From: Adenophora triphylla var. japonica
Taxonomy: Eukaryota; Streptophyta; Magnoliopsida; Asterales; Campanulaceae
Length of the DNA stretch: 64,000 nucleotides
NCBI GenBank assembly: GCA_022495995.1
Contig: JAFEMH010005428.1
Coordinates: 99,421-163,420 of the forward strand
Reading direction: 5' to 3'
Shown: piece after piece, positions 21,768 through 33,800 of the stretch
How the letters are laid out: the number at the start of each line of letters is the position of its first letter
Numbering within the stretch: position 1 is the stretch's first letter
Notes under the pieces: model-generated
Seen by the model: the letters and a program-made list of their open reading frames with translations, nothing else
Told to the model about the DNA's origin: nothing
Database searches by the model: none
Made by a program: the position numbers and the translations under genes

Positions 21768-23534
21768 TTCAAAATGACGTTAATTCTCCTATTAATGAAC
21801 AACATGAAAATGTTGATGAGGAAATTCAACACCCTCAAAATCAAGAAGAACCGGTGCCATTAAGAAGATCTAATAGAGCAAGAAGGAGTGCTATACCGGA
21901 TTATTATGATGTATATCTTGCCGAGAATGAGGAACCGTTAGGTTTAGTGGGAGATGAGCCAATCACCTTCCATGAAGCCATTAGTGGTCCAAATTCTCAT
22001 AAGTGGATTGATGCCATAAATGAAGAGTTAAAATCCATGAATGATAATGACGTTTGGGATCTTGTCCCATTACCTAAGAATGTGAAACCCATCGGATGTA
22101 AATGGATCTTTAAGACCAAAAGGGATTCACAAGGTAATGTGGAAAGACATAAGGCTCGTCTTGTCACTAAAGGATTTACTCAAAAGAAGGCATTGATTAC
22201 AAAGAAACATTTTCACCGGTATCCTCTAAAAATGCTTTTAGAATCATTATGGCTTTAGTGGCACATTTTGACCTCGAGCTTCATCAAATGGATGTAAAGA
22301 CAGCCTTTTCTCAATGGTGACATTGAGGAAACTATCTATATGAAGAAACCGTAAATGGTGATCGATTCGGATCAAACTAGTCAACTAGTTTGTAAACTCA
22401 AGAAATCCATTTATGGGCTCAAGCAAGCATCTCGTCAATGGTACTTAAAATTTAACCAAGTTATTCTTTCATTCGGTTTTGAAATGAATCTTGGTGAAGA
22501 TTGTGTGTACCATAAGTTCATGGGAGTAGATTTATATTTTTGGTCTTATATGTGGATGACATTTTACTTGCTAGTAATGATAAGGACCTTTTTAAGGAAA
22601 CCAAGAAATTTCTCTCAAACAAATTTGAGATGAAAGATCTTGGAGAAGCTTCTTTTGTATTAGGAATCCAAATACATCGTGATCGCTCACGGGGTATGTT
22701 AGGATTATCACAAAAGAGCTATATAGAGAAAGGTGTTACAAAGGTTTAGCATGGAAAATTGTAAACCACATGACACCCCGTCTCTAAGGGAGATAAGTTC
22801 AGTTTAAATCAATGTCCTAAAAATAATCTTGAAACCAAGTATATGGAAAATATCCCTTACGCATCGGCAGTAGGAAGCCTAATGTATGCTCAAGTCTGTA
22901 CTCGCCCGCATCTTGCTTTTATTGTTGGCATGCTTGGGCGATATCAAAGCAATCCGGAAGAGAACATTGGGTCGCAGCCAAAAGAGTGATGAGATACTTA
23001 CAAAACACGAAGAACTACATGCTTACATATACAAAGTCGGATCATCTTGAGATCATTGGTTTTTCCGATTCCGACTTTGCTGATGCCAAGATAGTCGCAA
23101 ATCGACATCGGGTTATGTTTTCACTTTGGCCGGTGGAGCGATATCTTGGAGAAGTGCCAAGCAAACATTAGTTACTACTTCCACCATGGAAGCCGAATTT
23201 GTTGCTTGCTATGAGGCATCCAATCAAGCTATATGGCCGCGTAAATTCATTGAAGGACCAGCGGATTGTCAAAGGTGTTGAAAGACCGCTTAAGTTATAT
23301 TGTGACAATCGGGCCGCGGTATTGTACTCCAACAACAACAAGAGTTCATCTAAATCTAAGCATATAGATATTAAGTTTCTTGTTGTGAGAGAAAGAGTAC
23401 AAAATGAACAAATAGAAATAGAACTTATTGGTACAAACTCCATGTTAGCGGATCCATTTACTAAGGCGTTATCTCCTTTAGTATTTCACGAGCATGTTGC
23501 TCATATGGGTGTAATGACTTTTGATAATGCCTAA
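21740..23534 (+). pseudogene. copia reverse transcriptase and RNase H, frameshifted
   Basis: 21740-22258 has ALSGP-type RT entry sequence (WIDAINEELKSMNDNDVWDL, GCKWIFKTKRDSQGNVERHK). 22355-22633 has [19 protein letters not shown]. 22540-22749 has the active-site box [12 protein letters not shown] and KDLGEASFVLGIQI. 22986-23171 has MRYLQNTKNYML and FSDSDFAD of RNase H, and 23199-23534 completes it with LYCDNRAAV, KSKHIDIKF and the NSMLADPFTKAL ending. At least four frame changes separate these pieces. Confidence 0.92.
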
Positions 23535-23891
23535 ATCAGTGGGAGTTTTAAATGTTTCTATTTCCTTGTATTGTTTTCATTTAAATTGATCTCATTTGGT
23601 TAAAGTAGGACTAGTTGGAGAATATATATATGCATTTTTCATATATATTCATTAATTTTCCATGCTACATATCTATACTTTATCTATGTCATTTAGTTGG
23701 ATATATATATGTGATTAATGTGGGTTTAGTTGCGAATCAATTACAACGAATGCCCCTTTAGTCCTTATACTTATATGACTAATGGACGGGATTGTTTTTC
23801 GAATGACAACAAAGTGCACATAAGGGTTGTCATTTGTGTTATAAATATGATTGAAGTAATTTATTAAGTGAAGGTATATGTTATAATAATC

Positions 23892-23903
23892 CAAGTGGGA
23901 GAT
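23892..23903 (+). other. Polypurine tract of the copia element
   Basis: AAGTGGGAGAT lies directly before the 3' LTR at 23904, as expected for priming plus-strand synthesis. The stretch 23535-23891 between RNase H and this tract has no gene. Confidence 0.85.
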
Positions 23904-24401
23904 TGTAAGAACATGGATTAATGTAACATATAAATACTTAATAATATAATGATCAATATTATAATATATGGTATAAAGTATAGAACTCTAAATAATATGT
24001 AGAATTCCATAATATAAGTATACCATTAAATGATGGGCATAATGGTAATATCTTATATATCAATAGGTATAGTCCCTAAATGAAGTGCCCCTTAGATTCC
24101 TATATAAAGGCCTATCCATCAAGCCTATGAATCACTAGTTGTTTATATTCTCATTTAGTCAAAACTCTTCCTAAGTACTTGAAGATCAAAGAGAGTAAAG
24201 GGCACTCATCATTTAGAAGATCTATTCCTCCATAATTTAAAGTATATCTTCTTACTTCATTCTCTTTATTCAAGAACAAGAACAAGACTAAAGAACAAAC
24301 ATGGAATCACAAGGTAATTACACGCTTCCGTCTTCTTCTTCTTCTCTTCTTAAATCTAGTAATGAGTCGGTTCATATATTTGGATCGTAATTGTTCCAAC
24401 A
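23904..24401 (+). repeat. 3' LTR of the copia element
   Basis: It is 498 bp, the same length as the 5' LTR and identical to it except for one A/G difference seen at about 24069. It is followed by CTAAA, the second copy of the target duplication. Confidence 0.95.
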
Positions 24402-25711
24402 CTAAATTAATGAGAAATAAATAGGATGATTATAGACCTACATTAATGAGAAATAAGTATGATGATTATTGTCATTATATTTTCATATTTATGCATAATA
24501 AAATATGATAATTATTAAGGTTTATGTCTAACATTTAACATGAAAATTTTTAGTGGTTACTCTAAGAATTCTAATTGGTGGAAGTAATGAGTTTTCTTGG
24601 GAGTTACTCTTTTAAGCACTATATAAAGGAATTTAGACAAACATTGTTTGTAAACAACCTTGGTGGCTTTTGGTGAGATAAGGGAGAATCCGTAGAGAAT
24701 AGAAAAAAAAAAAAAAAACTAGTGAGATTTTGGAAAGCTTAACCGAAGGGTTCGCTAGATTTTGAAGAACATAGCAATTACTCTCAAATGAGGTAAGGAA
24801 TTATACCTCTAATTAGGTAATTGATGTCTCATTTCAATTCATAGGTTTCCATGAATTTTATTGAAAATGTCCGTCCTTGAAAATACTAAAAGTCAACCTT
24901 GGGTTGATACTTGCTTTGACTCCGTCGAACAGCGTCTTTTGCTAAAAGTCAAATATTTCAATATCTCCAATTTTTGTTACTTCATGTTAATATTTTTTGT
25001 ACATGAAGTATTTGCATATCTCAATATGAATTGGAAATTTTCCACATGATCACTAAGCTAAACAACTCATGTTAATGGGGTATAATTGTAAATTGGCCTT
25101 TTGGCATTTTTGTTCACTGCTGAGGATTAGCAGTGGGGTGTTCCGGAATCACTGTTTTGTATTTGTGCTCCTTGTGGGCTTTTGGTTTAATAAGGTCGAT
25201 TGACCGCTTATGTGATCATGACTCTGTTAAAATATTCGTTTGATAATGATTGAATCGTATTGTTAATTGTTCCGTTTTGATTCTTTTAGAATAAATATTG
25301 GATGTCATCATTCTCATTGCTATTGCCTCGTTGAAAAAGATTGTTTATTTTTGTGGTCACCTCTTCTTAGTATTCGGAGGGGTCCGTATATGATCTTACT
25401 GGGCATTGTTCGCTCACCCTTTCGTATTCTCTGTTTTTTTTCAGGTAAGCGTTAGAAGGAGGATGATTTGAGAATATTCATCTTTTAAATTTTATGTTTT
25501 CTAGACATTGAGTAATGATGTAAGACTTTTGAGTTTTAAATTGTAAGTATGTCAGTTTAGATTGAACCCTAGACCGTTTGGGTTGCAATAATGATCAAAG
25601 AATAATTTTGGATATATTCACGCTGAATTAATTATGTATTGTATTGGTAAGAGTAACGGACTCAAGGTTGGGACCCACAAATAGGGGACCGAGATTTGGG
25701 TCGTTAAAGAA

Positions 25712-25946
25712 TGGTATCAAAGCTTTGGCTTTAGATCCTTGGGAGTTAGAATGTATGAGGATAAGTTTGATTTGAGCCTTTAGATCTTTGGGAGTTTAGG
25801 ATGTGTGAGAATAAGTTTGATCTGAGTCTTAGGTTTGACCTCAGTGTCATTCTTGGAGTATTTAGTGTTGATTGATATGATAAGATTAGTTGCTTCATCG
25901 GATTGTGAAAGTTTAGATGACTAAACTTCTTTTAAGGGGGTAAGTA
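25712..25946 (+). mobile_element. Very short internal region of the non-autonomous LTR element
   Basis: It begins with TGGTATCAAAGC (primer-binding site) and ends with a purine-rich TTTTAAGGGGGTAAG just before the next LTR start (25947). At about 235 bp it cannot code for gag or pol. It contains an internal near-duplication (two 'ggataagtttgatttgag'-like phrases). The element is thus a TRIM/LARD-like non-autonomous form with unusually long LTRs for its internal length. Confidence 0.8.
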
Positions 25947-28057
25947 TGTAATATCCAAGAAAATAATAATATTATTAATAATAATAATAAATAAAATGAT
26001 ATCATTAGTTTACCTACATCAATGAGAAATAAGTAGGATGATTATGGACCTAAATTAATGAGAAATAAATAGGATGATTATGGACCTACATTAATGAGAA
26101 ATAAGTATGATGATTATTGTCATTATATTTTCATATTTATGCATAATAAAATATGATAATTATTAAGGTTTATGTCTAACATTTAACATGAAAATTTTTA
26201 GTGGTTACTCTAAGAATTCTAATTGGTGAAAGTAATGAGTTTTCTTGGGAGTTACTCTTTTAAGCACTATATAAAGGAATTTAGACAAACATTGTTTGTA
26301 AACAACCTTGGTGGCTTTTGGTGAGATAAGGGAGAATCCGTAGAGAATAGAAAAAAAAAAAAACAAGTGAGATTTTGGAAAGCTTAACCGAAGGGTTCGC
26401 TAGATTTTGAAGAACATAGCAATTACTCTCAAATGAGGAAAGGGATTATACCTCTAATTAGGTAATTGATGTCTCATTTCAATTCATAGGTTTCCATGAA
26501 TTTTATTGAAAATGTCCGTCCTTGAAAATACTAAAAGTCAACCTTGGGTTGATACTTGCTTTGACTCCGTCGAACAGCGTCTTTTGCTAAAAGTCAAATA
26601 TTTCAATATCTCCAATTTTTGTTACTTCATGTTAATATTTTTTGTACATGAAGTATTTGCATATCTCAATATGAATTGGAAATTTTCCACATGATCACTA
26701 AGCTAAACAACTCATGTTAATGGGGTATAATTGTAAATTGGCCTTTTGGCATTTTTGTTCACTGCTGAGGATTAGCAGTGGGGTGTTCCGGAATCACTGT
26801 TTTGTATTTGTGCTCCTTGTGGGCTTTTGGTTTAATAAGGTCGATTGACCGCTTATGTGATCATGACTCTGTTAAAATATTCGTTTGATAATGATTGAAT
26901 CGTATTGTTAATTGTTCCGTTTTGATTCTTTTAGAATAAATATTGGATGTCATCATTCTCATTGCTATTGCCTCGTTGAAAAAGATTGTTTATTTTTGTG
27001 GTCACCTCTTCTTAGTATTCGGAGGGGTCCGTATATGATCTTACTGGGCATTGTTCGCTCACCCTTTCGTATTCTCTGTTTTTTTTCAGGTAAGCGTTAG
27101 AAGGAGGATGATTTGAGAATATTCATCTTTTAAATTTTATGTTTTCTAGACATTGAGTAATGATGTAAGACTTTTAAGTTTTAAATTGTAAGTATGTCAG
27201 TTTAGATTGAACCCTAGACCGTTTGGGTTGCAATAATGATCAAAGAATAATTTTGGATATATTCACGCTGAATTAATTATGTATTGTATTGGTAAGAGTA
27301 ACGGACTCAAGGTTGGGACCCACAAATAGGGGACCGAGATTTTGGAAAGCTTAACCGAAGGGTTCGCTAGATTTTGAAGAACATAGCAATTACTCTCAAA
27401 TGAGGTAAGGAATTATACCTCTAATTAGGTAATTGATGTCTCATTTCAATTCATAGGTTTCCATGAATTTTATTGAAAATGTCCGTCCTTGAAAATACTA
27501 AAAGTCAACCTTGGGTTGATACTTGCTTTGACTCCGTCGAACAGCGTCTTTTGCTAAAAGTCAAATATTTCAATATCTCCAATTTTTGTTACTTCATGTT
27601 AATATTTTTTGTACATGAAGTATTTCCATATCTCAATATGAATTGGAAATTTTCCACATAATCACTAAGCTAAACAACTCATGTTAATGGGGTATAATTG
27701 TAAATTGGCCTTTTGGCATTTTTGTTCACTGGTGAGGATTAGCAGTGGGGTGTTCCGAAATCACTGTTTTGTATTTGTGCTCCTTGTGGGCTTTTGGTTT
27801 AATAAGGTCGATTGACCGCTTATGTGATCATGACTCTGTTAAAATATTCGTTTGATAATGATTGAATCGTATTGTTAATTGTTCCGTTTTGATTCTTTTA
27901 GAATAAATATTGGATGTCATCATTCTCATTGCTATTGCCTCGTTGAAAAAGATTGTTTATTTTTGTGGTCACCTCTTCTTAGTATTCGGAGGGGTCCGTA
28001 TATGATCTTACTGGGCATTGTTCGCTCACCCTTTCGTATTCTCTGTTTTTAAAAATA
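25947..28057 (+). repeat. LTR copy 2 fused to a partial LTR (tandem unit B)
   Basis: A full-length LTR (25947 to about 27340) passes, at GAGATTT, directly into an internal LTR position (GAGATTTTGGAAAGC), and this partial copy continues to about 28050, where a new LTR begins at 28058. The junction sits at a few bases of microhomology. The four 62-codon open frames shared by the copies (24861, 26506, 27473, 28617) are LTR content. The unit length is about 2.11 kb. Confidence 0.88.
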
Positions 28058-29635
28058 TGTAATATCCAAGAAAATAATAATATTATTAATAATAATAATA
28101 AATAAAATGATATCATTAGTTTACCTACATCAATGAGAAATAAGTAGGATGATTATGGACCTAAATTAATGAGAAATAAATAGGATGATTATGGACCTAC
28201 ATTAATGAGAAATAAGTATGATGATTATTGTCATTATATTTTCATATTTATGCATAATAAAATATGATAATTATTAAGGTTTATGTCTAACATTTAACAT
28301 GAAAATTTTTAGTGGTTACTCTAAGAATTCTAATTGGTGGAAGTAATGAGTTTTCTTGGGAGTTACTCTTTTAAGCACTATATAAAGGAATTTAGACAAA
28401 CATTGTTTGTAAACAACCTTGGTGGCTTTTGGTGAGATAAGGGAGAATCCGTAGAGAATAGAAAAAAAAAAAAACAAGTGAGATTTTGGAAAGCTTAACC
28501 GAAGGGTTCGCTAGATTTTGAAGAACATAGCAATTACTCTCAAATGAGGTAAGGGATTATACCTCTAATTAGGTAATTGATGTCTCATTTCAATTCATAG
28601 GTTTCCATGAATTTTATTGAAAATGTCCGTCCTTGAAAATACTAAAAGTCAACCTTGGGTTGATACTTGCTTTGACTCCGTCGAACAGCGTCTTTTGCTA
28701 AAAGTCAAATATTTCAATATCTCCAATTTTTGTTACTTCATGTTAATATTTTTTGTACATGAAGTATTTGCATATCTCAATATGAATTGGAAATTTTCCA
28801 CATGATCACTAAGCTAAACAACTCATGTTAATGGGGTATAATTGTAAATTGGCCTTTTGGCATTTTTGTTCACTGCTGAGGATTAGCAGTGGGGTATTCC
28901 GGAATCACTGTTTTGTATTTGTGCTCCTTGTGGGCTTTTGGTTTAATAAGGTCGATTGACCGCTTATGTGATCATGACTCTGTTAAAATATTCGTTTGAT
29001 AATGATTGAATCGTATTGTTAATTGTTCCGTTTTGATTCTTTTAGAATAAATATTGGATGTCATCATTCTCATTGCTATTGCCTCGTTGAAACAGATTGT
29101 TTATTTTTGTGGTCACCTCTTCTTAGTATTCGGAGGGGTCCGTATATGATCTTCGGCATTGTTCGCTCACCCTTTCGTATTCTCTGCTTTTTCAGTAAGC
29201 GTTAGAAGGAGGATGATTTGAGAATATTCATCTTTTAAATTTTATGTTTTCTAGACATTGAGTAATGATGTAAGACTTTTGAGTTTTAAATTGTAAGTAT
29301 GTCAGTTTAGATTGAACCCTAGACCGTTTGGGTTGCAATAATGATCAAAGAATAATTTTGGATATATTCACGCTGAATTAATTATGTATTGTATTGGTAA
29401 GAGTAACGGACTCAAGGTTGGGACCCACAAATAGGGGACCGAGATTTTGGAAAGCTTAACCGAAGGGTTCGCTAGATTTTGAAGAACATAGCAATTACTC
29501 TCAAATGAGGTAAGGGATTATACCTCTAATTAGGTAATTGATGTCTCATTTCAATTCATAGATTTCCATGAATTTTATTGAAAATGTCCGTCCTTGAAAA
29601 TACTAAAAGTCAACCTTGGGTTGATACTTGCTTTG
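28058..29635 (+). repeat. LTR copy 3 fused to a short partial LTR (tandem unit C)
   Basis: A third LTR begins at 28058 and reaches the same GAGATTT junction at about 29441. It re-enters the internal LTR sequence and stops matching at about 29635 inside CTTTG. Repetition of an identical junction 2.1 kb downstream of the first shows that unit B/C arose by tandem duplication after the junction formed. It carries a few private changes (for example near 29087 and 29155-29195). Confidence 0.88.
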
Positions 29636-30813
29636 TATTCAATGTAACTGACCTATGTCAGGAAACAACCCATGATAGGTATGTCGTTGAGATGAGACTC
29701 TATTTAAAAAATGTTGTTGAAACACATAAAGTATTAATAAAGTTTGTGGTATGGTAGGTGAGCAAGCTAATGCCCATTAAATGTAATGCGACGAATTTGA
29801 GCCCATGGTTGGAGAAATACAAAACCTTAGTCCCCAAAGTGGAGTCCGAGGGCGACTGAGCTGAGTGAAGCTTGACCCGAGGTCAGGAGCTCGCGAACTG
29901 GTTCCCAATACTTGTGAGTAGTTTTATTGGACTGAACCACATATAGCACCATTGGACTTGATCCGCGGGATCCGAACTCATCAAAATGTTGAATTATCTT
30001 TTTTAATATGACCCGTATTGAAAATCACATTTCTATATAAGAAAAATGTGTAATTTTATTATTTTACAATCAATAGCATATGAAAACAAGTAAACAAATG
30101 TTTTTTTTTTAAATATAAAAATGTTCATCCACTAAAAATGAAATATTGACAACTCGAATGATTGATGCGATAATTATATTTATCATGAAACGGGAAGAAA
30201 GAGTATATGATAACATAAGTTTAAGTTTAAATAGTTGTTCACCTATTCATTCACCAGTAAAAGCCCGTATTTGAGGACACGATTTTTTATTTTTATTTTT
30301 TTTATTATTATTATTTTTTTAATTTAATTTTTTTTAAGGGTAAAATGGAAAATTCAGCAAATGGGACTATTCATAATACTGTAGATAGTGGAGGTGTCAT
30401 TTATAATATACTAGATTTTACCTTTTTTTTTATCTACAATCAACACCCCATCCCCACACACACACACATCATCACACCCTTTTTTTTTTCTTTAAACCAA
30501 AACCTATTTACCTGTTGAAAAAACATAAAAATAAAAAATAAAATAGTAATTGAGTCGTAATTACAACTCTCAATCTCATTAATCCCAAGGTCATTTGGCG
30601 CGATAAATTGTTAGTTAACTGCGTCGTGTCCATTAACAAAAGCGTTCTCGTACTCTTTGTTTACTGCTCCAATCCATTTCTCTAGTTGGGGAATTTAGGG
30701 GCAATTTCGCTTCGACACTAAGCAAATCAAAATCAAAATCAATTCAAATTTAGGGCTTATTTCGGGATCCCTCTTCTTTACAACTCCCAAAACCGATCAT
30801 ATCAGTGACGACG
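29636..30813. promoter_or_regulatory. Intergenic region and promoter of the YIPF-like gene
   Basis: No gene or known element was recognised in 29636-30400. 30280-30345 is a T-rich low-complexity run, and 30430-30490 has T-rich and (CA)n stretches. The last ~200 bases before the ATG at 30814 probably hold the core promoter and 5' leader, with a CTTCTTTACAACTCCC-type leader sequence. No TATA box could be fixed. Confidence 0.4.
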
Positions 30814-33800
30814 ATGGAAGAATCCTACACTAGCCTTCCCACCAGTCACATGCTCGGTTCAGTTCCGGTAAGCATTTCCCTCGTTTATAGTTGTATTCTG
30901 CTCTAATCATGCCCTAATTGCTTATTCATTCAACAGTTCTTACTAGATAATTATTGAATGAATCATCAATTAGTCCCAAACAATTTATTGCACACCAATC
31001 GGAGTGCATAATTAGTCTGTATTGTGATCATTTGATTAAGATTGGCCAATTTCCGCAAGTTTTTTAGTTTGTTTTGTTTTGTGATTCTTTGATCAAGATT
31101 GGGCAATTTGTGTCTACTATCTTTTTTTAATCACGGAGAAATGTTGGTCTGTGGAATTTGAAATGCATAATTTGGGTCATAGTTGCGAATGCTGTTTTTG
31201 AACTGGAGGCATTCGTAATGAAGACCGGCATTAAACTGCATTGCTACCTGTTGAGAGTACTACTTACCTTTCTGCACTTGCTCTGCCCGAAGGGGCGACC
31301 TACAACGTTCTCTTTCTATGGGAGTTGTTAACTTTACTAAAATATAAGAGTCAATTCGGTTATGTTTGGTTTGGTTTAGAGGTAGGGAACCTTAAACCGA
31401 ACTGAACTGACTGGGTTCATTTAAATCTTGAACTGTGTCGAACCACCTATTCAAACATTGGCAGCTTGTTCTAACACCCTATATTATTTGACTTTATTTA
31501 GATGATCAAATTAAGATCAATTACTTGTTTCTTTTTTGTTCCAAAATTCTAGAAAATTGAAAAGAAATCACATTGTAGAAGAACAAATTTAGAAATGAAT
31601 TTGTATATTCTGGATGAAATATGTACAGATTACTCTGATCATATATATACACTCTTACACCAACAACTAAGCACGTACTAACATCTTTCTGTTCTAACTG
31701 TCTAACTAACACTAACAATATTTTGGTACAACAACATTCCAGTCTACCCTTCTCCATAGACTTACTACAGATGGCCCCTTTATCCTTTATATCCCTCACT
31801 CAAGCAAAACTGACTTATTCAAAGATGTAGAGCATGATCATAATAACTTTTCATCTGAAGTAAGCATATATAGAACTTGATTGAGACTTGGCAAAGGTGA
31901 CATTGCCAAAGTAGTGCTTCTAATAGATCCAAAAGTGTCACTTTATCCCATGAGTAATTGAGAAAGCTTCAATAATTCTTCATACTCATCAAACAACTTG
32001 TTTGCTCTACAAACACAGCTGCACACACTCTTTGGAACATTGCTCTAAATTTGGTAAAATATGCGGTCACAGACAGATTTCCATGTGTTAAGGCCATAAT
32101 TTCCTTCTTTATTTGAAAACTTTGGGGTGCATTACCCTGTGTAAACCTATGTTCTAGGTCAATCCAGATTTCTCTTGCGGTCTGTACATATACTATACTC
32201 GATCTAATTTCAGAAGACACAACATTCAATATCCAATTGTTCGACAAGTCATTACACCAATTCCATTGAGAAAAATACTTTGATTGAGTGCTTGGTTGTT
32301 TATTGATACCAAGCGCTAAACCAAGCTTCATTTTAGATGAAAGTGCTACTGTCATTGAACGTTTCCACTGGTTATAGTTGAAATCAATAATAATTTCAGT
32401 AACTAGAAACATACCGGGATGGTCGTTGGGATTTAGATACAATGGATGCAACGTTGCCAACTGTAGATTTAGATCAGCAAATTCATATTCATTGCAAATT
32501 TGAGTTGTTGTAGTGTCAGTAGATCATGTAGTGTTCGCCGCCATGGAAATTTGAATTGAGGTAGCAACGAGCTCAAATCAATCAGAGATGGATGAAGAAC
32601 AGTAATCGATTTATCGATTTTGCTCTGTAGCGGAAGAGATCAAATATGTGAATATTGAGCATAATTGCTCTGATACCATTCTAGAAATGGAAAAGAAAGC
32701 ATATTGTAGAAGAAGAGATTGAGAAATGAAGTTGTATATTCTGAATGAATCATGTAAAGATTACACTGATCATATATATACACTCTTACACCAACAACTA
32801 AACACTTACTAACAACTTTCTGTTCTAACTGACTAACTAACACTAACAATATTTTGTTACAATAACATTCCAATTTACCCTTCATCTATAGACTTATTAC
32901 AATTGACCCCTTTATCCTTTATACAAATTTACATAGGAATTGCTTGTCTTTATTTATCAAACCCTTGCATTTTTGTAGCTCTCAACAATGGTAATTTCTT
33001 AAATGTCTTGATAACAGGTCTGCCTTATGGATGCACTTTAAGCTTCCAATTTTGGATTTTTTTGTATCTGAATTCATCCTGATGGTATTTGCTTTATAAC
33101 TTGTATTACTGGTCAAACAGATTAAAAGTATCTCATACAGGGATGCATATAAGTGTTTCTTTTATGAGGACATGTTAGTTGGAATAGACTCTCAAGGAGT
33201 ATCCCTGTGCGCACTTGTTATCAGGATTTGATTGCATTTCTGCTTACTAGTGTTATGCCTTCTTAGCTCTAATATGATAAGTTCATGCTTGAAGAACACG
33301 TTCTTTTGCTTATTTACCCAATGCTGTATTCCCCTTTATGATCAGGCTGTCATCACCGAAGAAAAAGTTACCACTACACAAGGGGGTATGGAACTCTTAT
33401 TATTTTGTTCTTGAATATGGCTGAATTTTTATTCATGTAGTTAAAGCTGAATTACACGTTTCATTCAGATGATGTTTAAATCTTCTGCAGTCCCTGGAGC
33501 CAATTTGCAAATATTTCCTCCAAATAGGAATGGAGGTGGTGGAGGTGGCGGGCAGGGATACCAAACTCTTGCAGGTCCAAGTGGTATTGTAACTATTCCC
33601 TTCCTATAGAACTATGGACAATTTGGCTTTGCTTAGTCACCAAATATAGTGCTCCATTTCTTGCTCATTTTCAGAAAGTTTATGCCTAGTTTTCTGTACA
33701 TACAATATGTATTTCATTTATTTCCCCTTCTATAACTTTTTCTTGATGATCTGAGTGAGAATCTTGATCTAAAAAGATATCAGGCTAGCTAATGTGAGAG

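Larger units (their letters stand above)
17475..24401 (+). mobile_element. Ty1-copia retrotransposon nested in LTR copy 1
   Basis: Two 498-bp LTRs (17475-17972 and 23904-24401) enclose gag, protease, integrase, RT and RNase H in copia order on the plus strand. The 5-bp CTAAA at 17470-17474 is repeated at 24402-24406. Uninterrupted copies of the same target exist near 26050 and 28160, confirming the duplication. The LTRs differ at only one position by my reading (near 17640 versus 24069), yet the coding region is full of stops and frame changes. Confidence 0.96.
17367..25711 (+). repeat. LTR copy 1 of a 1.4-kb LTR element (split by a copia insertion)
   Basis: The LTR begins TGTAATATTCAAG at 17367, is interrupted by a copia element at 17475-24401 (plus one copy of its 5-bp duplication), and resumes at 24407. 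It ends just before TGGTATCAAAGC at 25712, a primer-binding site of initiator-Met-tRNA type. Excluding the insert it is about 1.4 kb, in step with the copies starting at 25947 and 28058. Small open frames in it (for example 24861-25049) recur in each copy and are LTR content, not genes. Confidence 0.82.
31547..32925 (-). mobile_element. Gag-only LTR retrotransposon (TR-GAG-like) in intron 1 of the YIPF-like gene
   Basis: Two similar ~250-bp LTRs (about 31547-31795 and 32679-32925) flank about 880 bp of internal DNA that encodes only a copia gag on the minus strand. Just inside the right LTR the minus strand reads TGGTATCAGAGC, the initiator-Met-tRNA site. AAATT at 31544-31548 and 32925-32929 may be the target duplication, though it overlaps the LTR ends. 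No protease, integrase or RT is present. It is antisense to the host gene. Confidence 0.88.

Noticed and set aside
24861..28805. Four near-identical 62-codon frames and three 60-62-codon frames suggesting a tandem small-gene family
   Set aside because: They are the same position in repeated LTR copies, with no conserved domain.
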